From positions 134,111,990 through 134,175,989 of the forward strand of contig CP136067.1 of assembly GCA_032622095.1 (NCBI GenBank): 64,000 nt of DNA. Direction: 5' to 3'. Shown here piece after piece: positions 24,145-34,897 of this stretch. The stretch is from Siphonodentalium dalli (Eukaryota; Mollusca; Scaphopoda; Gadilida; Siphonodentaliidae). Each line of letters starts with the position of its first letter. The stretch's first letter is position 1. A model generated the notes under the pieces. The model was given only the letters and a program-made list of their open reading frames with translations. It did no database searches and was not told the DNA's origin. The translations under genes were made by a program, and so were the position numbers.

Positions 24145-24431
24145 ATGTTTGGACCACGGATTGTTTTTATTCTGATATTGTTTGTTTTCTCACTGGGTTC
24201 ATCGCGAGACTGCATGGGGATCTCTTGCTATCAGACCAAGGCCAATGCTGATACCACCCAAATGGAAGATTCGCTGGTACTTAAAAAAACAGATCGACAG
24301 GCATGTGAGCATTCATCGGAAAATTAAACCGAACATGTGTCGGAGAAATTGCATGAGAAAAAAACATGTTCTGCGGACCCAACAACATGTTTATGTGTGG
24401 CTTCAACTGCCGCATTTTCTGTAGGCGCTAA
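24145..24431 (+). pseudogene. Frameshifted small secreted Cys-rich peptide ORF
   Basis: From ATG 24145 the first frame gives a strong signal peptide (I-V-F-I-L-I-L-F-V-F core) followed by C23 and C28, and stops at 24327. Two more cysteines (C-x3-C near 24337-24351) lie in a second frame, and four more (C-x7-C-x3-C-x3-C) lie in a third frame ending at TAA 24429-24431. The frame changes fall at or near two runs of seven A (24283-24289 and 24358-24364), so this looks like a precursor broken by two homopolymer indels, or an assembly error. The C-x3-C pairs recall the peptide of genes 1 and 2, but the leaders are not similar. It could be an antimicrobial or toxin-like peptide; no family is assigned. 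Confidence 0.4.
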
Positions 24432-24684
24432 TAGCTAGACATCACGGTGCGTGCACGGTGGGATTTCGACCAACACGACACGCGCATCCGTGGCAGCTAG
24501 TGTACATGTACATGCATTTTATACGGAACGAGATGAAAACATTCATTTCTCATTGACATTTTGTGGAGTTTATAGAGGTACCATCATGATGCTCTCGGGA
24601 TATCCGATGTTTAACTCATTACAATTCGATTGCAGTCCGGGCTGATTGCAATGACGTTTCTTGAAATTCGACGTCATATTCTGG

Positions 24685-24840
24685 AAACTGACCATTCGGT
24701 GGTGTTAATATTGTTCCCATATCACAACGACACCGGACCATGTGATCATTCGATTGTGTTAATATTATCCCCACACCACAAGGACGCCAGCTCATTTGAG
24801 CATTCGATGAGTTTAATAGTGTTACCATACAATGTAATCA
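24685..24840. repeat. Three tandem units of about 62 bp
   Basis: CATTCGRTKGTGTTAATATT...CCCCAYAYCACAASGACRCC is repeated three times, the last unit degraded. It follows the broken peptide ORF. Confidence 0.6.
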
Positions 24841-25989
24841 TTCATACACGTACAATGTAGTCAATGATAATAAAAGCCATGCACAGTGTTCACATTTTCA
24901 CACAAGTTTCTTTTCGGGAATGTAAGACTCATAATTATGTACATATAACTTGTAATAGAACTGGACGATTTAAAGTCACATGTACCGATACACAGTCGAG
25001 TAATGCGTCTGAGAATATAATACAGTCAAAAATGTTTATTTAATTTTACGGAACCACTCCTGACCATGTGGTCCTGCTAATGTTCTATGATGCGGCTGTT
25101 AACAAAAAGTATACAGTTATATTTTTTTAATTTGTCTTTTCGTGGTGTTTGATAACATGAACATATACATGGTAAGCCGGTATACGTATCAAACACTCAA
25201 AAACATAGTTATTGCGAAATATTGTTAATACTGGTTGTATCAGTTGTTTAAAATCGACTATAATTAAGATGGTTATTCGCGTCGTTTTAGAAATACCACC
25301 GCAGGCATTATTATATTTTTCATATTATATAATTATGTTCTTGAATGTGTTATGCACACGCTGGTTTTTTTCTCTCAAATCGCTCGGATCAGCCGAACAC
25401 CGCGAAAATGACAACTCTAGATTAAATAACGGCATAACTTTGCCCTACCCGCGTCATATCAATGCAGCAGCACGACCAGCATCATAGCATATTAGCAGGA
25501 CCACTTGGCCAGGGGTGAGAACATGGGGCTGGAAAAATAGACCAGCGCTTTGTTCTGTAACATTACGGACTCCGGGTTTTATATGACCAATTGACAGTGA
25601 ATGTACGGGACATTGGTCCATTATTTTACACAACACTGATGATTTGTAAAAGGACCAATGTCCATAACTGTGACGGTTGTAAGTGCTGTAATATTACGGA
25701 TAAAGGATATGTGGAATAAAGTTCAGGTTAAGAATACTACGTACTTTGTGACTTCTAAAATGTATATGTAGGTCTGGAAATAAATCTTAGCCCCGTTGCT
25801 TAGTTTACATGCATATATTAATGTTAAAAGAAATCCAAACTATCTGGTATGACTAAATTGACTTAGATAATGTGTAGTTTATAGTTCAGTACAGTGACAG
25901 TCTGTGTAACTCTATTGAATTCATAATACTTCGAGAATTACATAAAATTACATAACCATTATGCCGACTATAATATATATAGAGGATCT

Positions 25990-26125
25990 CCAACGAGTTA
26001 TGTTGGGATAGAAGATTATATGAAACGAGTTTGATAAATTTGATTCACAACGAGTCGTAGTCGAGTTGGGAATCAAATTTATCAAACGAGTTTCATAAAA
26101 TCTTATATTCTGACATAACGAGTCG
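25990..26125. repeat. Hairpin around TTTGATAAATTTGATTC (copy 1)
   Basis: ATGAAACGAGTTTGATAAATTTGATTC is followed by its inverted copy GAATCAAATTTATCAAACGAGTTTCAT about 20 bp later, with GTTATGTTGGGATA and its partner TATTCTGACATAAC further out. The same hairpin occurs at about 29322-29450 in copy 2. Confidence 0.75.
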
Positions 26126-26864
26126 AAGATATTGTATATCACATGAAAAACAAAACTAGAGGTTTGTGCCCTTTTAACAAAACATAATCCTTGAAAGTTT
26201 AAAAATGCATACATTTACATCGTTGGCTAAGACGAAAGTCATTTTGCCGGCGCGATGCCAAGTTGGCGAGAAGCACGCGCCTATTCATCACTAGTGACAT
26301 ATAAGTAAATATGTAATAGTTTTTTTTAATGATGTAATAGGGGTTTCATGTGATGTATACATATTCGAAGTTTTTGAACAGTTTATCCTATAATTGTGTA
26401 TTATAAGTGGAAAACATAGCTTTTACTGGATCGACTGGCGTTGGAATTTTTAGAATCGGTTCAGTGGTTAGTGAATTATGGCCGTATAGAAGTGAGGAGG
26501 TATCTGGGACAGTAAAAGATCGTGGTTCCTATGTATGATTGTATAAGCGAGGCGGTTTTGAAAGTGGCGCGCTCGCTTTAAAGTGGCTCACTAGGTTTAA
26601 ATTTATGTGTTTTAATTTGATTGTACGTGTTTTAACGAAACGCCCATGTGGTTGCGACCAGTGTGTGGAATATTTAGCTGGTGGTCTAGACAGATACTCG
26701 ACAATCAATGTTATCAACCACTCATAAGATAGACCCAATGTCGAGTTGAAAATTTGATATTGTCTATGTTTATGTGAACCGCAATTATACTTCCGTTCCC
26801 ACAATTGAATGCAGCAAGTGTTGAAGGGTCGACAAGTGCAGAATAATTATCATGTTAAACTGAT

Positions 26865-26915
26865 CATGCAGAATAATTATCATGTTAAACAGAATAATTA
26901 TCATGTTAAACTTGA
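26865..26915. repeat. Three tandem copies of GCAGAATAATTATCATGTTAAAC
   Basis: About 23-bp units; the equivalent site in copy 2 (about 30382-30430) has single diverged units. Confidence 0.8.
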
Positions 26916-29253
26916 TAAGTGTATTTGCAGCCAGAAGTACAAGCAGTGCATTTAATATAATATCGGCGCTGCGATAAACTATTAAGATCTGGTCCTACTA
27001 TACATGTAAACAGGTCTAGATACACGCGAATTCATATGGTATGTTAAAATCGACACAAACACTTATGTATATGTGCATGCATTGGAACAATTACAAGTAG
27101 TTGTAGGATATATGTAATATGTTCATGACATATCATTATATAATTCCTCTAGAACTTATATAATGTATGCAGGACATATGTAAATTCTGGCGCAAATTCG
27201 TGGAACTTCATGTGCATTTATTTGCGAGCTCCGATGCGCATTATTAACAGTTTCACTAGATATATGATCAGAAACAATTTATATCCACGGATGATACAAC
27301 TATACATGCACATGTATGATAGTGTTCGTGGAGTAGATGTATTGACACATGCTAATTGGAACTGCAACGGATTGTCTGTTAATTCGAAGAAGCAAAACAA
27401 TATTTTTTTTTACAAATTCCACACTCGCCGACTTCTCGGAACACACATACACGATAGAGTTATAAATATGCACAAAGCCGCTGATTTTCTTGGAGTTGAT
27501 GCATGTTTTCCACATCGATGACGTCCTCGTTCATTGTTGGAAGTGAGTCACTTGGCCGGCACAGGCTGCATGGTACTATACCAGATCATGATGGTGGCAA
27601 CACTATCATTACGTATACACATACTATCCAGTCATGCTTATGTTAGGTTAATGGCTCTCCCGTGACAAGGATATTCACACATGTTACCGTGTTAACAGTT
27701 CCTTTGTAACTGTGTGGACAGTAACGGTAAAAGGACGTTGTGTATACTGAATACCCACTGACGAGTATTTCCTTTAGGAAGTGTTGAGATAATAAGTTCA
27801 TAATATGCCGTATATCGTTCGTTGAACATATTACCTGAACATTTCGCACCAATGAATAGGAAACATTTTATACTTGCTCTATCTGTCGTCTGCCTGAATT
27901 TCATGAATATCCCTCCAGAAGAATAATAGGCCATTCCAATAAATACTTTTATAGCTGAATGGGAGAAACCATTTTGTAGAAAAAGGGTCAATCTTTCAGA
28001 TATTGAGACACGTGATTAACTAAATGGATTTCTTGAAGAACTAGTACACTTGTGTAGTGCAAACACTATTTTATTTTGAAAAAATGTACAATTGTTGGAG
28101 ATATTTTGCATTTTTATTCAATACGACCCTCTCGTGCTTTCAATACTAAAACTATATAATTGCTGACTCTAAATAAAAAACTGGTGTACTAGGTAGCGAT
28201 GTCAATTTTCGTTTTCAATGATTATCACACGAATTCAGCTAAAGTTAAATTTTGTTTAGTTTTTAAACTATATTTTCTTAAAGGTGTCACCTAATATTCT
28301 ATTAAAAACTCTATTATTTCTGGCAACTAATATAAACCCACAACCCAGTAAACATTGCGGCACCAATTCGGCACCAGTTAGATGCCGGATAACGAGGTGA
28401 TGGTATCCTGGCACTGAACCAGCACCAAACTGGTGCATGGTTAGCATGGTGACTCTATCAAACTCTGATCTAAATTTTCAACAGTTTGAAATATCACGCC
28501 TGGCACAACATTGGTTGGAAACTTTACACAACGTATTATAGGTTTAAATTGTTCTTATTGTTTTGTTTTGCAACCAGTACTTAATGGGGAATATGTTTTC
28601 AGACCAACATCAGCTTATTTTTTTCTTTTGGTCAAAATTGTGGTCTGAAATGGCTGTCATGCTGTTGGAAATTTTAAAATCTTAGGGTGAGTCAGATTTG
28701 GAATTTTCAATACTTGGACAGTTTGAGGTACCAGTTGGATAGTTCCAATCAAAGGGGCGAACATGGAAGTTTGATCTGGTTGAATATGATGCAATTGGGA
28801 ATTTCAAGCCACCCCCCCCCCCCAGCGGAGACCCTCATAATAACCATTTCCCAGTTTCGTGGACATATGTTTATATATTTTAGTGCATGTAAATTCATGA
28901 TTTTGCTGAGCATAATTGTAGCACAATCGGTATTGACGCCAGATTCAGCGACAAAACGGCATCTAACAGGCCGGTTAAAATTTAAAAAATGGATAGTTTC
29001 ATCACAAAATTGCGACACACCGAGTTCTAGGAATTGTCATTATCTACAAACTCGACCTGGAAGCGATCACTCGTCTAGTTGAGGTTTGTGTGCACTTATA
29101 CCATGACACACACCGAATTATCCTGGCATTTACTCGTCACATCTTCGTTTGTCAACTCGTGCTATTCCTTGTGGAAAACGTAGTGTTTCAAAAGTGAAGG
29201 AATAGCGACAACATTGCATCTCATCAACAGGAGTCCGGTAATTATACTGAACT

Positions 29254-29328
29254 ATAGTTACTTGCCTCAAAAAGTCATGTTTGGACCAAGCCATGGTCCA
29301 AACATGGCTTTTTGAGGCAAGTAACTAT
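29254..29328. repeat. 35-bp-arm palindrome at an internal deletion breakpoint
   Basis: Left arm 29254-29288 and right arm 29294-29328 are inverted copies with one mismatch and a 5-base loop. The left arm is homologous to the sequence leading into the peptide start codon at 24145. Sequence to the right of the palindrome resumes at the 26011 homologue, so about 1.85 kb including the peptide ORF is absent here. Confidence 0.85.
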
Positions 29329-31916
29329 GTTGGGATAGCAGATCATATGAAACGAGTTTGATAAATTTGATTCACAATGAGTCGTAGACGAGTTGTGAAT
29401 CAAATTTATCAAACAAGTTTCATAAAATCTTATATGCTGACATAACGAGTCGAAGATCATGTATATCACATGGAAACTAGAGGTTTATAAATGCCATTTT
29501 AACAAAACAAAATCCTTAAAAGCTTAAAAATGCATACATTTACATCGTTGGCTGAGACGCTTCACAACCGTATACGATAGTATTGCGCACTCAGGCTAAC
29601 GACGGAAAATATAGTCCCCCAATTTGATTCTGTGTTTTTATGTCTATTTTCGTTAATGCAACGAAGTTGGACAATAATTTAACATTAATGAGCAAATCAA
29701 TCATTTTGTATTGTCTGGTGTTGGTGTCATGCACGGCTTTTAGAAAAAAGTATTAATCCGCCTAAATCAATGTAAAATCAATTTGTTGGCGCGATGACAA
29801 GTTGACGATAATCACGCGCATATTCATCACTAGTGACATATAAGGAAATATGTAATGGCATTTTAAATGATATAATAGGGGTTTCATGAGATATATCCAT
29901 GTTCGAAGTTTTTGAAAAGTTTATCCTAGAATTGTGTACTATAAGTGGAAAACATAGCTTTTGCTCGATCGACTGACGTTGGAATTTTAGGAATCGGTTC
30001 AGTGGTTAGTGAATTATGGCCGTATGGAAGTGAGGAGGTATCTGGAACAGTAAAACATCGTGGTTCCTATGTATGATTGTACAAGCGAGGCGGTATTGAA
30101 TGTGGCGCGCTCGGTTTAAAGTTTCTCGCTAGGTTTAAATTTATGTGTTTTAATTTGTATTGTACTTGTTTTAACGAAACGCCCCTGTGGTTGCGAACAA
30201 TGTGTGGAGTATTAGCTGGTGGCCTAGACAGATACTCGACAATCAATATTATCAACCACTCATACGATAGACCCAATGTCGAGTTTAAAAGTTGATATTT
30301 CCTCTGTTTATGTGAACCGCAATTATATATACTTCCGTTCCCACAATTGAAAACAACACGTGTTGAAGGGTCGACAAGTGTAGAATAATGATCATGTTAA
30401 ACTGATATCATGCTGAATAAATTATCACCCTTGATAAGTGCATATGCACCCAGAAGTACAAGCAGTCCATTTAATATAATATCGGCGCTGCGATAAAGAT
30501 CTGGTCCTATAATACATGTAAACATACCTGAATACACGCGAATTCATATGGTATGTTAAAATCGACACATACAACATTTACAATTATGCATATGTGCATG
30601 CAATAGAACAATTATGAGCAGTTGTGGGATATACGTAATATGTTCATAACATATCATTCCTGTAGAACATATATAATATATGTAGGACATATGTAAATTC
30701 TGGCGCAAATTCGTGGAACTTTATGTGCATTTATTTGCGAGCTCCGATGCGCAGTATTAAAAGTTTCACTAGATATATAATCAGAAACAGTATATATCCA
30801 TACACCACAGATGATACAACTATACATGCACATGTAGGATTGTGCTCGTAAAGTAGATGTAGCTAATTGGAACTGCAACTGATTGTCTGTAAATTCGAAG
30901 AAGCAAAACAAGAGTTGTGTTTACAAATTACACACTCGGCGACTTTTCAATACACGATAGTGTTATGTAAAGCAACACATAGATAGGTATATGAGTTTAA
31001 TCAATCTGATAATACACGTAATGTATATAATGTAGCGGACCGGCGATCTGAATAGTCAGAAGTGGTGCTCTATAGATATAGACACTCAAGATGGAACTCA
31101 GTAGGCATACTTTGTTAGTGAATCGTGGTGTCTTATATACTATTGGGCGTGAATATTGAATGAGATACTTTGGTAATACACATCATGATTGGTTCTTCTG
31201 TTATGGTAGTGCCCCATAACCATATTTGGAGGTGGTGCTTCATTGTATGATAATCGGTGTTCGAGGTTGCAATGGACGTGCAATGGACTGCTATTCAGGT
31301 CTATGTTCCATGTGTTAGTTGATATGATTATTGTTATTGGTCCTTGAATCAAGCGGTATGAATCTGGTGGGGGTTCTAGTAGATGTATAGGTAATTACAT
31401 TATAATAGAGTTATACATATGTACATATATATATAGGCAGCTGCTTTTCGTGGCGTTGGTGCATTGCCCGCATATGCATATTTTTTTTCATATCGATGAC
31501 GTCATCGTTTATTGTTGGAAGTAAGTCACGTGACGATCATAGGCTGCATGATACTAGACCAGATCATGATGGTGGCAACACTATCATTACGTATACACAT
31601 ACTATCCAGTCATGCTTATGTTAGGTTAATGTCTCTCCTGTGACAAGGATATCCACGCATGTTATCATGTTAACAGTTTCTTGGTAACTTTATGGACAGT
31701 AACGTTAGAAGGACGTTTTGAATACTAATTACCCACTGATGAGCATCTCCTTTAGGACGTGTTGAGGAAATAAGTTCATGATATGCCATAGACCGTACGT
31801 TGAACTTATTACCTGAACATTTCACACCAATGAATAGGAATCCCTTTGTACTTGTACTATCTGTCGTCTGCTTGAATTTCATAAACATCCCTGCAGAAGA
31901 ATAACAGGGCATTCCC

Positions 31917-32919
31917 CAGTCTGGAGTAAACTACATACCCACATATAAAAATAGTGGGTCTGACGACCTTTCGTTCAGTTTTCATTTCCCAAACCCGGGA
32001 TTCCTTGTAATTACCGCCAATCAAAACTTAGCTCCAAGAAATGTGTGCCCCAATAAAAAAACTAGTAACATGTCACGTGCTCTCGGTGTGGAATTCCGAA
32101 GGTGTGGCTAAATGTTGTTAAAATAGTATCCATGACGTCATGTTATACCGGAAGAGAAATTCACAAATCGACAAATAAAGTAGATTGTTGACGAGCGGTC
32201 GAAAGTTTAAAATCAAGAATCACCGGAATTTGGATTGCAGGCAACTGTAATTAGGGTACAACTGGCCAATCTTTGGAGCTAATAATACGGCTGTGTACGG
32301 TCGGGAGGGTTTCGGTGGGGTTGGTGGTAGAATTGTGTTGCTCTTCGCTCGTTTTGGCTGCGGTGGTACTACTGTACTGGGAACTGATAGATCGTTTTGT
32401 TATGACATTTAACTTTTGTTTACTTCTGTATTTGTTTTAGCAGATAGTCCCGACATTCATGTATTTTTGATTCGTGGCCGTTGATTTGTGTTATTTTTTG
32501 ACAACATGGGCGACAAATCGCCTGGCCAATCTAAAAAATAATTCGTTTTGAGTCCAAGAGATCCACATAAATTGACATTTTTTATAATATCAAGAAGATC
32601 TGTCTTAGTTATTGTACATATTATTTTGGATCCCGGAAGCTAGCTGTTTCCCTTTATTGTCAGTAAAACAACCGCCGAACGAAAAGTCACAAACCCTGCA
32701 ACTATTAATTCCGAAACGGCCTCACATGGTTGAAGCGGCCATGACGGCACTGGCGCGTGACCATGTTTACGCCTGTCAATCACAACTAATTTCAGATTTA
32801 TATTTAGTGCAGTGTGACGTAATTTGGTGGAAGCCCACAACTGTTCAGAAATGAAAAGTTGATGGGAATGCAATAGACTCAGTATCAGTATGAATCTGAG
32901 TGTATGTTTACATAGACTG
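31917..32919. mobile_element. 1-kb insertion in copy 2 of the tandem duplication
   Basis: Copy 1 is continuous where copy 2 is interrupted. The insert has ends CAGTCTGGAGTAAAC ... GTTTACATAGACTG and is flanked by GGCATTCCC (31908-31916) and GGCATTTCC (32920-32928), a 9-bp target site with one mismatch. It is less AT-rich than its surroundings. No transposase frame was seen. Confidence 0.7.
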
Positions 32920-33329
32920 GGCATTTCCATATATTCATTTGTAACTGAATGGGAGAATCCATTTTGTAATTTCTTGAAGAACTAGAACGCATGTGTAGTG
33001 CAAACACTATTTTATTTTGAAATAAATTACTATTGTTAGAGATATTTTGCATTTAATTCAAGACGACCCTCTCTTGCTTCCAATACTAAAACTATAAAAT
33101 TGCTGACTATGAATAAAGAATTGGTGCACTAGGTAGCGATATAAATTTCATTTTCAATGATTATCACAAAAATTTAGCTAAAGTTCAGTTTAGTTCAGTT
33201 TTTAAACTACATTTTCTTAAAGGTGTCACCTAATATTGTATTAAGAACGGGGATCACCGTTTGAATGTCATCAACTCGTGGACGATAATTAACTATTTCG
33301 TGACTGTAGATTCCTGAATGCTTATATTT

Positions 33330-33520
33330 TATAGATATATATGCAAATCGCATTGATAAGAGGACGCATTGGCCTAACAATGTTTACCTTGATCTTATAA
33401 ACCAGTGCATTTTCTTATATATGCAAGGATTCCTGTGTGAGACTCGTATATATAGAATAATACATATAATAATAAGGATCATTAATGCTGCACCAGCGCT
33501 GCTCCCGTCATGAAAGGTTA
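33330..33520. mobile_element. Truncated relative of the piggyBac-like MITE
   Basis: Contains GCATTGGCCTAACAATG, ATTTTCTTATATATGCAAGG and ends ATTAATGCTGCACCAGCGCTGCTCCCGTCATGAAAGGTTAA, matching the right half of 21548-21920. The left end is missing. Confidence 0.6.
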
Positions 33521-33713
33521 ACGTCGTCAGTTCGCTCGAATGTGTTGAACCGACATAGCTTCGAGGATGGAAGTCCCATGAACACCAACATGTCAGATAT
33601 CAGCAGGATCGGCACAACATTATTGCGAGTCAACTACCTTATTATGAAGCTTTCAGTCAATAGCCTCTAACTTGTTTCAACAATATATATATTTTTGTAA
33701 GACTTATATTTAA

Positions 33714-34196
33714 AGATGCCCAGTCCGATTCGCGAGTCCCATATTCAGTTACAAGTACAACAGCGGTACCTCACCAAAGTCCTCTTTAATTATCAAGATT
33801 ATATTATTACTAATAAAAACCTATTCCACTTGAAAAAGGCCACAAACATGGCCGTAAGCTAGTGTTATTTTAAACTATTTAAACAAGTCAAAAGGAGTAT
33901 CCTACTTATTTCTTGCAACTAAAATATTAAGCCACAACGATATAGCAGGTGTATATTCGTTACCATAGTCGCCACACAATAATGCAGCCAATTGCAATAC
34001 ACACATGATTGGATAGCGAAATATACTTAATCGGCGTTACGATTAGATAGCGATTGACATTAACTCGCAGTAACTGATCTAAAATTATCGCGCTTAGCTT
34101 TACAGAAGATGACTTCCTCGACTCAAATCAAATATATGTGTTATTCCGAAGCTAATTATTTATTAATTTAGGGTTTTCAAATCGGACTGGTCGTCT
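33714..34196. mobile_element. TTAA-flanked MITE, family B relative
   Basis: Ends AGATGCCCAGTCCGAT ... ATCGGACTGGTCGTCT with TTAA at 33710-33713 and 34197-34200. CTCGACTCAAATCAAATAT near the right matches the interior of 8526-8994. Confidence 0.75.
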
Positions 34197-34616
34197 TTAA
34201 GGGTGTTGGTTTAAACAATATGTATTTCTTTGCAAAACATATAATTATGAAACATGACACATGTTTGTAAAGACTAGACGGGAGGAAGAGGATTTGACAA
34301 CATGCATCAGATGCTTATATAGAGCCATCTCCTCAGAAAAGAACAGGTTACATATAGTGGTCAGTGAGAAGTGGAAGAAACGATTATGTAAGAGAAAGAG
34401 ATACAGAGATACAGATTACAGTTGGATGAGAAAAAAAAAGAAGCAATTAGCACATATATCTACAATGATCACTACTCTTATGCATACTATTGTTTTACAT
34501 AGGAAAAATAAAAACTATGTGTAGAGTGAAGTCACTAGTTTGCCAGTATCTTTATATGGCTTTTTGTGCAACATCGAGTTACTGAAATTATTACAACATT
34601 GTTAGCAATATAATTT

Positions 34617-34622
34617 TTTATT
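34617..34622 (-). terminator. Poly(A) signal of gene 2
   Basis: AATAAA on the minus strand 97 nt after the gene 2 stop codon, a normal distance for an animal gene. Confidence 0.5.
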
Positions 34623-34718
34623 CATATCTCTGAATATTTAAGGAGTTAGTCGATCTGGTCGTGTGTTTGATCTCTGAGGGGGGAACGGGTATTTTCGGGA
34701 CACCGGGATCGACCCTTT

Positions 34719-34897
34719 TTATTGGGATTGGAGCTCCCCGTTCCCCGCCTCATCTCTTGTATCATCTTCTGGATTAAATTTAAGTGGTTTGTGTTGCTTC
34801 GGCGGTTTCAGCGGTTTCAGCTTTTTTGGCGGTTGTATCCTTGTGTTACGATGGACGAGGGATCTAGCAGCCACTTTTAGAGCCTTCGGCGCACCTT
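34719..34897 (-). CDS. Gene 2 exon 4: C-terminal end with Lys/Pro tail
   Basis: Starts after TTTTATTACAG. It encodes the GAPKALKVAARSLVHR block shared with gene 1, then about 42 more residues rich in Pro and Lys (PPKK, PLKPPK) turning acidic before TAA at 34721-34719. No overlapping gene competes for this region. Confidence 0.83.

Larger units (their letters stand above)
22150..33250. repeat. Large diverged tandem duplication (copy 1 22150-28320, copy 2 28445-33250)
   Basis: Matching blocks in the same order: 22150-22560 with 28445-28865; 23310-23455 with 28866-29000; 23885-24155 with 29030-29285; 26005-26225 with 29325-29550; 26250-26960 with 29795-30470; 26970-27450 with 30480-30950; 27490-27945 with 31460-31918; 27950-28310 with 32930-33240. 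Sequence-level indels separate the copies. The duplication lies wholly between the convergent 3' ends of genes 1 and 2. Confidence 0.85.

Noticed and set aside
34261-34524. Lys/Arg-rich 87-codon frame
   Set aside because: The composition reflects A-rich DNA; it sits immediately after a MITE and has no recognisable motif.
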